The notes below the pieces were generated by a model. That model was not told where the DNA came from. It saw only the letters and a list, made by a program, of their open reading frames with translations, and did not search any database. Source: Hyphomicrobiales bacterium (GTDB taxonomy: Bacteria > Pseudomonadota > Alphaproteobacteria > Rhizobiales > Rhizobiaceae). Taken from it: 64,000 nt of DNA. Positions within the stretch are counted from its first letter, which is position 1; each line of letters starts with the position of its first letter. The stretch spans positions 38,359-102,358 of the forward strand of contig UBMU01000018.1 of NCBI GenBank assembly GCA_900466605.1. Reading direction: 5' to 3'. This document shows, piece by piece, positions 55,072 through 63,980 of this stretch. The position numbers and the translations under genes were made by a program.

Positions 55072-55273
55072 GTCCGCACCTCTCAGCGTCAACTAACCCG
55101 ATGAACGCCTGATGGCTACTTTAGGTCGAACACTTATCTGTGGACGTTGAGAAATTGCGTGAGCGATCCGTCGCCTACGCCCAGTACTCTTCCACCTGAC
55201 ATCCACCTACGAATCTGGAGCTTTCAGGGGATCGAGCGAAGTTCTTCGGAGCGACGTCAACGCCCAGGCTCAA

Positions 55274-55528
55274 GTGCTAACGGGCAGGGGCTGGTTCTTC
55301 CCATTGTTCTTCCTTATCCCTGCCGGTCTTTGGTTTTCGGCAGTGTGCATCTACTCGATCCTATGGTGCAGGGGCTGCATCTATCCACAGACGTGGACAA
55401 TCGCCGCGCTGCCGCCCCCGTTGGATCAGTGGATGGCTGGAATTGTCGGATCTCTGTTCATCGGGAAGGCCGGCGAACAGATACTCGCCAAATGGCGAAG
55501 CAAGCAATTTCTGAAACATTGCATCTGA
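55274..55528 (+). CDS. Holin-like membrane protein, possibly N-terminally broken
   Basis: 84 residues from GTG 55274, with one or two hydrophobic spans (FFPLFFLIPAGLWFSAVCIYSILW and PPPLDQWMAGIVGSLFIG). The same frame is open upstream to about 55160 and reads LTSTYESGAFRGSSEVLRSDVN, which looks coding, but it has no ATG; the original start is probably lost. It is followed by a DUF1515 gene, so a lysis cassette is likely. Confidence 0.45.
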   Translation: MLTGRGWFFPLFFLIPAGLWFSAVCIYSILWCRGCIYPQTWTIAALPPPLDQWMAGIVGSLFIGKAGEQILAKWRSKQFLKHCI

Positions 55529-55551
55529 TGCGCATTTAAGGGGCAGGGGAA

Positions 55552-55899
55552 TTGTCGCCAACGGACGAAGGTACGATGCACCGCGAGATCGGCATGTTAG
55601 CGGCGAAAGTCGACATGTTCCTTGAAGGGGTCCGACGATCAGAAGAGAAATCTGACGCGAGCCGCGCTTCAATGCATCGGCGAATGGACGAGATCGTTGA
55701 TCGGGTGAGTAAGTTCGAACTCACGAAGGCCGCGGTTCAAGGGGACGTCACGGAAATGATGCCGGTGACCGAAGACGTGAAGCGCTGGAAGCCCATGGGC
55801 CTTGGCGCGCTAGGGGTGATCGGGATTGGGGGGATGGTCCTTGGTGTTGCCTTTGCCGATGTCATCCGAAGAGTCGCGATGGCTGTTTTAGGCCGGTAG
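55552..55899 (+). CDS. DUF1515 family phage-type protein
   Basis: 115 residues. A coiled helix (MHREIGMLAAKVDMFLEGVRRSEEKSDASRASMHRRMDEIVDRV) is followed by MMPVTEDVKRWKPMGLGALGVIGIGGMVLGVAFADV, a single span. This matches DUF1515, found in rhizobial prophages near lysis genes. The start is TTG 55552 after AGGGGCAGGGGA; ATG 55576 is the alternative. It seems intact. Confidence 0.68.
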   Translation: MSPTDEGTMHREIGMLAAKVDMFLEGVRRSEEKSDASRASMHRRMDEIVDRVSKFELTKAAVQGDVTEMMPVTEDVKRWKPMGLGALGVIGIGGMVLGVAFADVIRRVAMAVLGR

Positions 55900-56119
55900 C
55901 AGTGCTGGCCGATTTTGCCACGAACCGAGAGACCCCAGACGCCCTCGTGGATGGGGTACCCAGAGATGGTCGGTACCTTGAGGTCTCGTCAGTATGTTAC
56001 CCGAAGAGGGGGGCGCGATGAGGATCTAAGCGGGTAACCCAAACACTATACGCTCACCCGCGCTTTGTTCTGTTACAAATCATTGAGAGGCAAGCAGACC
56101 GTCGACCTAAACTGCTGAA

Positions 56120-56156
56120 AAAAGACCCCGCGGAGAGCGCAGGAGCTCCGAGGGGG
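56120..56156 (-). terminator. Minus-strand terminator
   Basis: On the minus strand, CCCC-CGGAG/CTCCG-CGGGG arms with bulges close a stem that is followed by TCTTTTTTC. No gene on this strand lies nearby, so it probably ends a non-coding transcript. Confidence 0.6.
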
Positions 56157-56251
56157 AGTTCTTGGCGCGGTCTCGAAACGCGAGAATGTGCTTTTGTTCC
56201 ATCAGCCACATTTATTTTTGCCGATGGAGGGGAAGGTCAAGAAGGCGAGCT

Positions 56252-56274
56252 AAAAAGAACCCCGCTAAGCGGGG
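56252..56274 (-). terminator. Minus-strand terminator of the candidate small RNA
   Basis: CCCCGC/GCGGGG stem with a TTA loop, then TTCTTTTT on the minus strand. Confidence 0.75.
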
Positions 56275-56320
56275 GGCAAAGAAAACAGGTCAATAAGAGC
56301 GTGCGCCTATCCGAAGGCGC
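56252..56320 (-). ncRNA. Candidate small RNA with its own promoter
   Basis: Reading the minus strand, a promoter TTGAAC (56354-56349), 17 bases and TATTTT (56331-56326) is followed by a GCGCC/GGCGC hairpin and a terminator ending at about 56252. This gives an RNA of about 70 bases. The layout is that of a typical bacterial small RNA. No known family is recognised. It could also be a phage leader transcript. Confidence 0.45.
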
Positions 56321-56325
56321 AGGCC

Positions 56326-56354
56326 AAAATAACTGAACAAAAAATCAGGTTCAA
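56326..56354 (-). promoter_or_regulatory. Predicted sigma-70 promoter of the candidate small RNA
   Basis: -35 TTGAAC and -10 TATTTT separated by exactly 17 bases on the minus strand. Confidence 0.5.
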
Positions 56355-56477
56355 CCGCTTTTCTAGCGATACATCATGCTCGGAGCTACTCAGCCCAGCG
56401 AAGACGCATCAAGCGCAGCGGCCGTGAATGCTTCCCATGCGACCTCACGCGATCCGTGATCCCCACCGCGCTAATTC

Positions 56478-56514
56478 AGCCGCCTCTCCTTAACCGGGCA
56501 GGCGGCTATTTTTG
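56478..56514 (+). terminator. Rho-independent terminator
   Basis: Stem AGCCGCCT/AGGCGGCT with a 14-base loop, then ATTTTT. It lies upstream of the small membrane protein gene and may end a plus-strand transcript from the lysis-like genes. Confidence 0.65.
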
Positions 56515-56596
56515 ATTAAGATCAAACAAATACACTTGCTAATGCTGTGGTTGCATTCCTAGCCTAGTCACCAAAACGCCAGTTGAGGTTTTCGAA

Positions 56597-56815
56597 ATGC
56601 GTTCTTTGGTTCAATCGGTTGTGATAGCGGCTGGCGCGTGTGCGCTCGTTGCCATTTCTATGCTCATCGGTTCCTATTTGGCTATCGTTATTTACCTAAG
56701 CTGCGCCCTGATCGTCGTCAGTTACTACACTTGGGTGCTATATAGATTCTTTTCGCTCCTCGAATCCTTTGAACTGGGACGAGAAAAGCACGGAGTTTGC
56801 TCCGTAGTAGTCTAA
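56597..56815 (+). CDS. Small membrane protein
   Basis: 72 residues with two membrane spans (SVVIAAGACALVAISMLIGSYL and IYLSCALIVVSYYTWVLYRFF). A GAGG precedes the ATG by 8 bases. It lies immediately before the epimerase remnant. No family recognised. It could be part of a polysaccharide module that came with the epimerase. Confidence 0.5.
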   Translation: MRSLVQSVVIAAGACALVAISMLIGSYLAIVIYLSCALIVVSYYTWVLYRFFSLLESFELGREKHGVCSVVV

Positions 56816-56830
56816 TTGAATGCACCGCAT

Positions 56831-57804
56831 ATGAAGGTTACCGTCGTGAAGAATAAGGTGTTGATTACCGGTGCCGCCGGGTTTGTGGGTCAAGCGACAG
56901 TCGAAGAATTCGTCAAACAGGGTTGGGCCGTACGGGCGTTGACACGCTCGGTAGTGACTTGTGATCGTGCCCGACGCCGCCACGTCGAGTATATTGCTGT
57001 GGGTGACATCTCTGATCTTCAAGATTGGTCAAAACACTGCAATGACTGCTCTGTCATCGTTCACCTCGCAGCCAGGGCCCATAGGACTGCCGAAGCGCCC
57101 ACAGAACAAAGAGAAGCGTTCAATCGCGTTAACTGCGAGGCGAGCGTTAGACTTGCAGAGAGCGCAGTGGCATGTGGCGTGAAGCGCTTCGTGTACATCA
57201 GTTCTGCAGGCGTGATGGGAGATTTCTCGGAACGGCCCTTTACCGAAATCGATAGTCCCGCTCCTGTTAGCGAATACGCAAGAAGCAAGTGGAAGGCAGA
57301 GAAGTCTCTGTCCACGTTGTGTGACTCAAGCAGAATGGAACTGACCATTCTTCGCCCGACTTTGATCTACGGGCCGGGTAACCCTGGCAACCTTGAGCGT
57401 TTGCTGAGACTCATCAAATTAAATTCGGCCTCCCGCTACCCTTCGCTGGCATCAACGGCAAGCGCAGTCTTTTGAACTTATCAAATTTCGCAAGAATTAT
57501 TTTTCAAGCGGCGGTGCAACCAACGGCAGCGGGAAGAACATTCCTCGTGTCCGATGGAGAAGATATAACCACATCCCAGCTGATGCGGTCATTGGCGGTG
57601 TCGATAGGCAAACAGATCACACTTTTTCCGTGCCCAGAAGGTCTCTTTCGTCGCGGGGCCTCAATACTCGGCATGAGTCGTGAAGCCGACAAAATTTTTG
57701 GTCGCTTCCAGGTCGATAGTTCCCGTCTGCGCAGTGAGCTCGGGATACCAATTACTTCAACGAAAGATTGCCTCGAGAGCATTAGAATTGATTTAATCAC
57801 TTGA
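56831..57804 (+). pseudogene. NAD-dependent sugar epimerase/dehydratase, frameshifted
   Basis: An extended SDR. The first frame has the nucleotide-binding GAAGFVG, VIVHLAARAHRTAE, VKRFVYISSAGVMG and the catalytic YARSK. It shifts at about 57420, where LIKL should run into FGLPLPFAGINGKRSLLNLSNF; adding one A to the AAATTAAATT stretch restores it. The second frame has GRTFLVSDGEDITTSQLMRSLA and ends READKIFGRFQVDSSRLRSELG. Relatives (WbpV-like) act in O-antigen or capsule sugar synthesis. About 324 residues if repaired. Confidence 0.82.
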
Positions 57805-57938
57805 GGATGTGAGGATGCTGATCAATCCTATTCCGCTTGTCTTTCGCGGTCGACTGCTAAGCGGCTTTTCGTCCGCCAAGAGTGGCTTGGAAGGAGGCTT
57901 AGCCATCCATCAAGTGAGCCACAGATTTTCGAAAATGT

Positions 57939-58275
57939 GGCGGTCACGACTGGACGCACCGCGTCCCCGGCATAGAAGATGCAGCTAAGAGGCCTGGCGT
58001 CGGCTCGGCCGTCTCGGATGGGGAGGCCGTCGTGCTGGACGATGAAGGCAGGCCGGATTTCGGCCGCCTGCAGAACTCGCTTGGCGGCCAGGGTGGCAAA
58101 CTTCCGGCAGGCAAATGCGATCATTTACGCGTTCGACCTACTGTACCTTGACGGCCATGACATCCGGAGCATGGAGCTCATGTCGCGCCGCTACTTCCTT
58201 CAATCTCTATTGAGGAACGAGCAGGGGCCATTCAGCTTTTCAGAGGCCATCGACGGCGACACCGATATCCAATAG
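57939..58275 (+). pseudogene. Fragment of ATP-dependent DNA ligase LigD
   Basis: The frame reads GHDWTHRVPGIEDAAKR, then SDGEAVVLDDEGRPDFGRLQ, and NSLGGQGGKLPAG; then, after an inserted base near 58107, AIIYAFDLLYLDGHDIRSMEL and FSEAIDGDTD. These are ligase-domain blocks of LigD, the bacterial end-joining ligase. Both ends are missing (the KxDG lysine lies before it), so it is inactive debris of a LigD gene. End joining in rhizobia uses Ku with LigD. Confidence 0.8.
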
Positions 58276-58374
58276 GTCGGGCCTGCATAGACCGGCCGAC
58301 TCGGATGCCAAGTTCCAGGAGATCAAATCGAAGATTTTGAGCCGTCGGTTCTGAGAGGCTGGTCCTGCCGCCTT

Positions 58375-58563
58375 TTAGTGGAAGACCTTCCACCAGTCCT
58401 TCTCTTGTGCTTGGTTCATGGTCTCCAGAACCTCGATTATCTCGATCAGCTTGGCGGACGTCATTTCCTGAATTTCAGAGACTTTGTCCTCGCCAACAAT
58501 CATGACCGTCCAAGTACCATCAGAGTACCTGAAGGCGAGGAATGCGGGTTTGGTGTCGTTCAT
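58375..58563 (-). CDS. Small hypothetical protein
   Basis: 62 residues: a beta-strand pair (KPAFLAFRYSDGTWTVMIVG) and an acidic helical tail (TSAKLIEIIEVLETMNQAQEKDWWKVF). AAGGAGAG lies 6 bases before the ATG, which supports it. No family known. Confidence 0.58.
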   Translation of the reverse strand: MNDTKPAFLAFRYSDGTWTVMIVGEDKVSEIQEMTSAKLIEIIEVLETMNQAQEKDWWKVFH

Positions 58564-58613
58564 AACTGTCTCTCCTTCTCACTTGCGGAATGACAGCAAA
58601 ACAGCAGGCCAGA

Positions 58614-59053
58614 TCACGAATATCTGCTCGCGAAAGTGCGAGTCACAGCGGACAGTCCCCGGATACTGCGAGGGTCCGTCCGCAGTATCCGGGCTGCACT
58701 GTATCCTTGGGTATGAGGACGCCTTAAGTTACTCGGTGTTCCGCAATCCGGCATCACCCGAAGGTCGGATGATTGAGTGGACTTAGGTCCGAACAAAAAG
58801 TGGTCTGCTTCAAGGGCGCCCCTTCCATCAGGCACCTCAGAAATTTGTTTCAATTATTTCCGGGATCGCTAATGCGCGGGGCATGGCAAACCGAACGGTG
58901 CGGCTTAAACAGGACGCAACGGGGACCGAGCATCCTGTACAGGACGAAATCTCGAATGCCAGAGGGAGAGAAGCTTAGCTCTTCGGAGGCAACGACTCGG
59001 CTTCTCTCCCGATCCTGGGGCCGGGCGCGGCTATGCCAGCAGTTGAACGCCAG
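58614..59053. other. Gene-free stretch in the island
   Basis: About 440 bases without a supported gene. It includes two copies of GCAGTATCCGGG-like sequence near 58665 and 58685 that form an inverted repeat (GTCCCCGGATACTGCGAGG / CCGCAGTATCCGGGC). Confidence 0.4.
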
Positions 59054-59689
59054 CTAGACCATCGTCGGATCAGGATCGATCTCATCGATTATATCGTTCT
59101 TGGGCGAACCTACCTTTCGATCGATGGGCGACATCTTCATCAGCGCGTCCGGGAATGGCCTCATCAGATCATCCGGATCTGGTTCCGGCGAGAGCCAGCG
59201 CTCGTAGTCGTCGCGGTGTCGGATGACCGGCATTCGATCATGGATCTTCGCCATCATCTCGTTTGGCGGGTATGTTATGGCCGCGAAGTGCGAACCTCGA
59301 CACCGGTGACAGGATCTCGCCACGTGTCCCAGATACCGGCTAGAGCGAACGGGCTGTCATCAGCCATCGCGATTGCATAGGGCTGCTTGTTCTTGCCAGT
59401 GCCGTGAGTATCCTTCCATTCGAAGAAGCCGTTGGTCGCGATGCCCTCGCGCCTGGCGTTGATCGGCGGCGGTCTGCCTCCGGGCTTCATCCATGACGGC
59501 TGCAAGCCCCACCTTGCCGAGATAAAGACCGGCCCCATGATATCCGGCTCGCGCACCATGTCGCTGATGATGGATAGTAGAGGGAAGGGGCGCCCTTGTA
59601 TCGTGGGAACTGGTTGCTCAGGCTCCCGATGTCACCGCGGCCGCTGCAGCTCTCCTCCAGCGTGGCTTAATGTAGATGCGTCCGCACAT
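59054..59689 (-). pseudogene. HMCES/YedK (SRAP) family gene, multiply broken
   Basis: The start MCGRIYIK (ATG at 59689) carries the catalytic N-terminal cysteine of SRAP proteins, which shield abasic sites in single-stranded DNA. The rest is spread over three frames: SNQFPRYKGAP, then DMVREPDIMGPVFISARWGL, KPGGRPPPINARREGIATNGFFEWKD, and after a shift near 59300 FAAITYPPNEMMAKIHDRMPV, then EIDPDP. The central stretch lacks about 15 residues, including the usual CLVP region. It is a remnant of the rhizobial yedK gene. Confidence 0.82.
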
Positions 59690-59703
59690 TCTCAATCCCT
59701 CTT

Positions 59704-59973
59704 CTACGGCGCTATTTGCCCGGTTTCCCACCAGTTGCCGGAGCCACCCGACGACCGCCGCGTCATTTCATCGGATTTGTCCGCATGCGACACCGTGAAC
59801 TTCCTGGTGAGGATGTAGGCAATCTTGCCCGCAATTTCATATCGCACGCTCTGGCGTTCTTCGCAGACCTTGCTGGCCATCAGATGTGCCCGCGTCGACG
59901 AGATGCTCAATAGGACGCGCTCGAGTTCGTCCACTAGTTCCACCTCCAGAACGTCCCGATCCCCGCTTCGCAT
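59704..59973 (-). CDS. Small hypothetical protein
   Basis: 89 residues: DVLEVELVDELERVLLSISSTRAHLMASKVCEERQSVRYEIAGKIAYIL is helical; the tail is polar (MTRRSSGGSGNWWETGQIAP). GAGAG lies 6 bases before the ATG at 59973. It overlaps no neighbour. Function unknown. Confidence 0.45.
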   Translation of the reverse strand: MRSGDRDVLEVELVDELERVLLSISSTRAHLMASKVCEERQSVRYEIAGKIAYILTRKFTVSHADKSDEMTRRSSGGSGNWWETGQIAP

Positions 59974-60200
59974 ATAGCTCTCTGCAGGTGTTGGAACCAG
60001 CAACGGAGGGTGTGGAGGAAATCCTGCCATCCCTAGAAGCACTTGAGCCTACACTGAAAATTCCCGCCCTCGCGATAAGGTCGACCTAAGAAGAGTTTTT
60101 GAGGTCATCGACATGCAACGCGAAATATTCGCTTCGAGGGATTGACGCTCCGTGACGTGAGATTTGAAGGCTCGCCGCCCTCCTTGGCGCGCCCAGCTGT

Positions 60201-60704
60201 TCAGAGCGACGGATATTTATTCACATATGCCTTTTGAGCTTGCCAGTCGTCTAAGCCTTTTTTGGTCAAGCAGACTTCGTCATCTGATGCTTTCTGCCCC
60301 GGCTCATGGATGATTTCGATATAGCCTCGATCGGCGAGCTTCTTTTGGGTGCCGGATCCGAAACCACGGGTGCCGGCTGGATGGAGGCGTTCGCCCACTC
60401 CTAGCTTAGCGAGCTGTATCATCGCCTCAAACTCTCTGTAATTCAGTTCAGGCTGAATCGGAGGTGGCGGCGCGTCTGCACTTTGATACGGCCGATAGTC
60501 TGCCCAGTCTCGATCGTCCCAGTTCTCTTTGCCATCTGATACCTGCGGTAGCTGAAGCGGAGGGGCTGGCTTCGGAGCAGCGCCAGCGCCCGGGAAAATG
60601 GTCACCACGTACGTCTTGAGGTCGACCTGCACCGCGGCGCCTGTCTTCTCAGCAGCTCGGATCAGCCGCTCAATGTCCGCTTGTCGGAATGATCCGCGGG
60701 TCAT
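60201..60704 (-). CDS. Hypothetical protein
   Basis: 167 residues. A short helix with RGSFRQADIERLIRAAEKTGAAVQVDLKTYVVTIFPG (about residues 3-40), a proline-rich linker (PPPPIQPELN) and a C-terminal part with LADRGYIEIIHEPGQKASDDEVCLTKKGLDDWQ, which resembles a winged-helix end. The frame is open upstream to 60920; there a secreted protein (signal MVRVIALFAILA) overlaps in another frame and joins it only by a frameshift, so I end at 60704. No family certain. Confidence 0.5.
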   Translation of the reverse strand: MTRGSFRQADIERLIRAAEKTGAAVQVDLKTYVVTIFPGAGAAPKPAPPLQLPQVSDGKENWDDRDWADYRPYQSADAPPPPIQPELNYREFEAMIQLAKLGVGERLHPAGTRGFGSGTQKKLADRGYIEIIHEPGQKASDDEVCLTKKGLDDWQAQKAYVNKYPSL

Positions 60705-61126
60705 GCTTTGGCCACCAATCATCCGTTTCCCAGGCGTCATCACCTTCATTTGGCGACCCGCCAGCTGACCATTCCAGCATCGCTGCCTCATGCCCTTCTC
60801 ATGAACCGCCAAGTCCTCTACGGCCATCGAGCCTTCGATTTTGCGAAGCCCCTCAGGCGTCTCTTCGATCCGAAACTGCGCGCTGACCGGCAGTGCCTGC
60901 AAGGATCGCGAAAAGGGCAATTACTCGAACCATCATTTTCTCCCCGGACAAAGTCTTCAGCCTGCCGAATGACGCTTCATGTTGCAATCCATGTTGCATG
61001 GAATCGCCGAGAACAGGAGGCAATGACTGCAATCCAAGGGGATTGGCTGCAACACCCTGCAACATGAAAAACCGCCAACTAACGAGCGGGTTGATCACTA
61101 AACCAATGGTATGATTTACGAATTTT

Positions 61127-61202
<76 letters not shown>

Positions 61203-61343
61203 AACGCGTGCCAAGTACCAGATTCTGTCGTCCTGTAAAGAAGAAATCGGTGCTATTGCGAATTCATTCGCGCAGACTTTGAATCGGACTTTGTATTGCA
61301 AGGGCTGTAGACCCGACTTTCGCTGTCTCCAGTTGCGATCAAC

Positions 61344-61460
61344 CTACCGGACGCTCGCTTGTAAGGTGTCGCCGGTTTCCACAGCTCCTGAGGGTGACAT
61401 GATTGTGATGCTGAGCACCGAGGCAACCATAAGAACAATGACGGCGATCATTACACGCAC
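61344..61460 (-). CDS. Very small membrane peptide
   Basis: 38 residues from GTG 61460, preceded by GAGGAGAGAAAC: one hydrophobic helix (IAVIVLMVASVLSITIM) and a short polar tail. The strong ribosome-binding site is the main support. Function unknown. Confidence 0.4.
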   Translation of the reverse strand: MRVMIAVIVLMVASVLSITIMSPSGAVETGDTLQASVR

Positions 61461-61532
61461 GTTTCTCTCCTCGAATCGTGGCAGGCTAACGCGCGGAGCC
61501 AACCATAGGTTCCCGAGAAGATCGCTGGTGAC

Positions 61533-61688
61533 CTAAGGCGTGGGTGTTGGAATGGGACGCTCAGGTGCCGGCGCCAGCGGAGCGGGCTCGTGCATTGGCT
61601 GCGACTTGTCGATCCAGGCGATGCTGAGAGCGATGGCGACAAATACGCCGATGAAGAGAGTGCCGACAATGAGGGAGCGGATGGCCAT
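61533..61688 (-). CDS. Small membrane protein with proline-rich tail
   Basis: 51 residues: one hydrophobic span (SLIVGTLFIGVFVAIALSIAW) and the tail MHEPAPLAPAPERPIPTPTP. AGGAGGAA lies about 11 bases before the ATG. Common style for rhizobial short membrane proteins; unknown function. Confidence 0.55.
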   Translation of the reverse strand: MAIRSLIVGTLFIGVFVAIALSIAWIDKSQPMHEPAPLAPAPERPIPTPTP

Positions 61689-61872
61689 ATGGGATACGTT
61701 CCTCCTGTTCGAGTATGCGACCGCTATATAGGACGGCAGAGTCAAAACTGAGGTGAACCGGTTTTCCGAGCGCTAACGATGGTTTGCCGCCTTCTTCCAG
61801 GCCCTCACCGCCGACTGAAGGACGAAACGGATCACGGCATTTCCTTTTGCCGCGATCCGCTCCCGGTTCTCC

Positions 61873-62763
61873 TTATGCTTTCAAATGCAGCCTTGCCGCA
61901 TAGAGCGCAATTGCCGCCGCATTCGACACGTTGAGCGACTTGATGGCGCCTGGCATGTCGAGCCTTGCAAGTGCGTTGACGGTTTCGCGTGTCTTCTGCC
62001 TGAGCCCCTTGCCCTCGGAGCCCAGCACCAGAGCTACCTTCTCACCTGAGAATGTGCCTTCGAGCGCCGCGGGACCTTCCGAATCTAGCCCGATCGTGAA
62101 GAAGCCGAGCTTATGCAGTTCGCCAAGCGCATCCGCAAGATTGGTGATCTGTATATAGGGGATCAGTTCGAGAGCGCCGGAGGCCGATTTTGCCAGCACG
62201 CCTGATTCGGTCGGGCTGTGACGTTGTGTGGTAATGACGGCCCCGGCGTTGAAGGCGACGGCCGAGCGCATGATGGCGCCGACATTATGCGGATCTGTCA
62301 CCTGGTCGAGCACGAGGAGCAGCGGGCTGCCCTTCAGCGCTTCCAGTCGGCGAACGGGCAGGGGCCGGGTTTCCAACATAACGCCCTGATGGATAGCGTC
62401 GGGGCCGAGGACCTTGTCGATGTCGTGCGGAGCAACGGTATCGACCGGGATGCCGAGTGCGTCGGTGTCGATCTCAAGGCGAGCCAGCGCGTTCTGGGTC
62501 GCCGACAGCTTGATGTTCTTGCGCTCCTTGTTATCGAGCGCGGCACGAACCGTGTGCAAGCCATAGAGATAGACCTGCTCGGGTGCGAGTGTCGGAGGCT
62601 TCCAGTCTTCGCCGCCACGCCGCCGCTTCTGCGGTTGTGGTGTCGGAATCTCGCCGCGCTCGCGCTTGTTGTCGCGATGCGCGCGGCGCAGATTTGCGTA
62701 ATGCGTGTCCTTGGCGGACTTGTCGTCGGTAGACTTGCCACCGGTTTTGTTGTCTTTGCTCAT
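61873..62763 (-). CDS. rlmB: 23S rRNA (guanosine-2'-O-)-methyltransferase RlmB
   Basis: 296 residues. The N-terminal basic extension (about 1-70) is disordered. A substrate-binding domain follows (YLYGLHTVRAALDNKERK) and the SpoU/TrmH knot domain with VLDQVTDPHNVGAIMRSAVAFNAGAV, LVLGSEGKGLRQKTRE and IKSLNVSNAAAIALYAAR, the three SPOUT motifs. RlmB methylates G2251 of 23S rRNA. It is the first core gene right of the island and tRNA-Thr. Confidence 0.93.
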   Translation of the reverse strand: MSKDNKTGGKSTDDKSAKDTHYANLRRAHRDNKRERGEIPTPQPQKRRRGGEDWKPPTLAPEQVYLYGLHTVRAALDNKERKNIKLSATQNALARLEIDTDALGIPVDTVAPHDIDKVLGPDAIHQGVMLETRPLPVRRLEALKGSPLLLVLDQVTDPHNVGAIMRSAVAFNAGAVITTQRHSPTESGVLAKSASGALELIPYIQITNLADALGELHKLGFFTIGLDSEGPAALEGTFSGEKVALVLGSEGKGLRQKTRETVNALARLDMPGAIKSLNVSNAAAIALYAARLHLKA

Positions 62764-62866
62764 GCGGCTTTATAGCGGGGGCGCTTCTATCCGCATAGGA
62801 TTTCTTTCAGGAGCCCGGCTTTCCGCGGTCGATGAAATTTTTCACATTTTTTCCACCGTCATCGTG

Positions 62867-62895
62867 TTGACATGCGGAAATCGTCCGGTCATATA
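62867..62895 (+). promoter_or_regulatory. Predicted promoter of tRNA-Tyr/tRNA-Gly
   Basis: TTGACA (62867-62872), 17 bases, CATATA (62890-62895). It lies 72 bases before tRNA-Tyr. Confidence 0.6.
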
Positions 62896-62967
62896 CGCGG
62901 CGCAGACCGAGGGGCGGCAACGCTTCGAAGGTCTCGAGCTTGGTCTCACGATCCGGACGAAAAGACT

Positions 62968-63052
62968 GGAGAGATGCCCGAGTGGTTAAAGGGGACGGAC
63001 TGTAAATCCGTTGGCTCAGCCTACGTTGGTTCAAATCCAACTCTCTCCACCA
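62968..63052 (+). tRNA. tRNA-Tyr(GTA)
   Basis: Acceptor GGAGAGA/TCTCTCC, discriminator A, CCA encoded. The long variable arm (TTGGCTCAGCCTACG region) and anticodon loop with GTA (GGACTGTAAATCC) mark tRNA-Tyr. 85 bases. Confidence 0.96.
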
Positions 63053-63078
63053 TTCGTCATCGGATCGGATACCACCCC

Positions 63079-63152
63079 GCGGGTATAGCTCAATGGTAGA
63101 GCAGCAGCCTTCCAAGCTGAATACGCGGGTTCGATTCCCGCTACCCGCTCCA
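63079..63152 (+). tRNA. tRNA-Gly(TCC)
   Basis: Acceptor GCGGGTA/TACCCGC, discriminator T, CCA encoded. Anticodon loop CTTCCAA, anticodon TCC. 74 bases; 26 bases after tRNA-Tyr, so co-transcribed. Confidence 0.96.
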
Positions 63153-63205
63153 AATCTTCCGAAACACACCTCATTCTTCTCTGTGCGTTAGCGCCGCCCG
63201 CGCTT

Positions 63206-63715
63206 CTAACCCCATAGAAGCACGAGAGGCGACGCCAGGGCTATGATGCCGGCGATCGTCCATCGCCTCTGCCCATAGTTGCTGAGGTCTTCCCTCGATA
63301 GCCATGTTCGAACGGCAATAAAGCCGATCGCGATGATTGCGCTATAGATCACGGCGCGAAGCAGGATCGACCAGCCGCCACCAAACAGGCCTATGGCGAT
63401 ACCGAAGCCGGTCAGGGCGCCTAAAATCCCGTATCCAACGTCAAACATCAATGTTGTGGTTGCCGAAAGCGGCGTTAGCATCTTCGGAAAGGCGATCGCG
63501 AATGCCGCGGTAAGCAGCCATATCGCGACGATCGCCTGCAGCGTTGAGGAGCTGACGATCGAGGTTGCCAGAGCCGGGAGGCGCTCAGGCGAGGAGAGGC
63601 GCAGAATCTGCGCGACCCAGTCGATTGCAGCGGCAAGAATCCACAATATGAATGCGCAGGCGGCAAAGATCAGAAAGTTGCCTGCGGATCGCTTTGCAAT
63701 TTCCTTTGGTTCCAT
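63206..63715 (-). CDS. Multi-span membrane protein, unknown function
   Basis: 169 residues with about five membrane spans (FLIFAACAFILWILAAAIDWV, IVAIWLLTAAFAIAF, GYGILGALTGFGIAIGLFGGG, AVIYSAIIAIGFIAV, WTIAGIIALASPLVLLW). No motif recognised. It sits between tRNA-Gly and tuf, read against them. The ATG at 63715 follows AAAGGAAATTGC-type sequence on the minus strand. Confidence 0.72.
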   Translation of the reverse strand: MEPKEIAKRSAGNFLIFAACAFILWILAAAIDWVAQILRLSSPERLPALATSIVSSSTLQAIVAIWLLTAAFAIAFPKMLTPLSATTTLMFDVGYGILGALTGFGIAIGLFGGGWSILLRAVIYSAIIAIGFIAVRTWLSREDLSNYGQRRWTIAGIIALASPLVLLWG

Positions 63716-63980
63716 TGCGTGTCTCCAGACAGTGCTTCATCGTGAGAGCGGCAAATGAAGTAGTATCATATCCTTGGCCGCGCTGCGCCCGTTCTTCGGG
63801 AATATATCGTCGCTGCCATCTGCGGTGGATATTGCCGATAGCGGGCTTCCTTCCCATATGCGCCGACAGGCTAGGAATACGGTCCGCAATTAGGTCTTGC
63901 GCAATTTCCCCGAAAGCCTTAAACGGCGGCACTAAACCGGTTCGCCGGGGTCATCCATTTCGTTCACAGGAAGCATTCAA

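Larger units (their letters stand above)
55900..56596. other. Non-coding stretch with three hairpin terminators
   Basis: About 700 bases without genes. It holds two minus-strand terminators (56120-56156 and 56252-56274), a plus-strand one (56478-56514) and a candidate small RNA. Confidence 0.6.

Noticed and set aside
58614..58760. Insertion sequence ends
   Set aside because: A short inverted repeat near 58665-58695 is visible, but there is no transposase and no flanking target duplication.
60853..61098. 81-residue protein with signal-like start MVRVIALFAILAGTAG
   Set aside because: A signal peptide is visible, but the rest continues sensibly only in another frame (LQALPVSAQFRIEETPEGLRK), so it is at most a broken gene and its limits are unclear.
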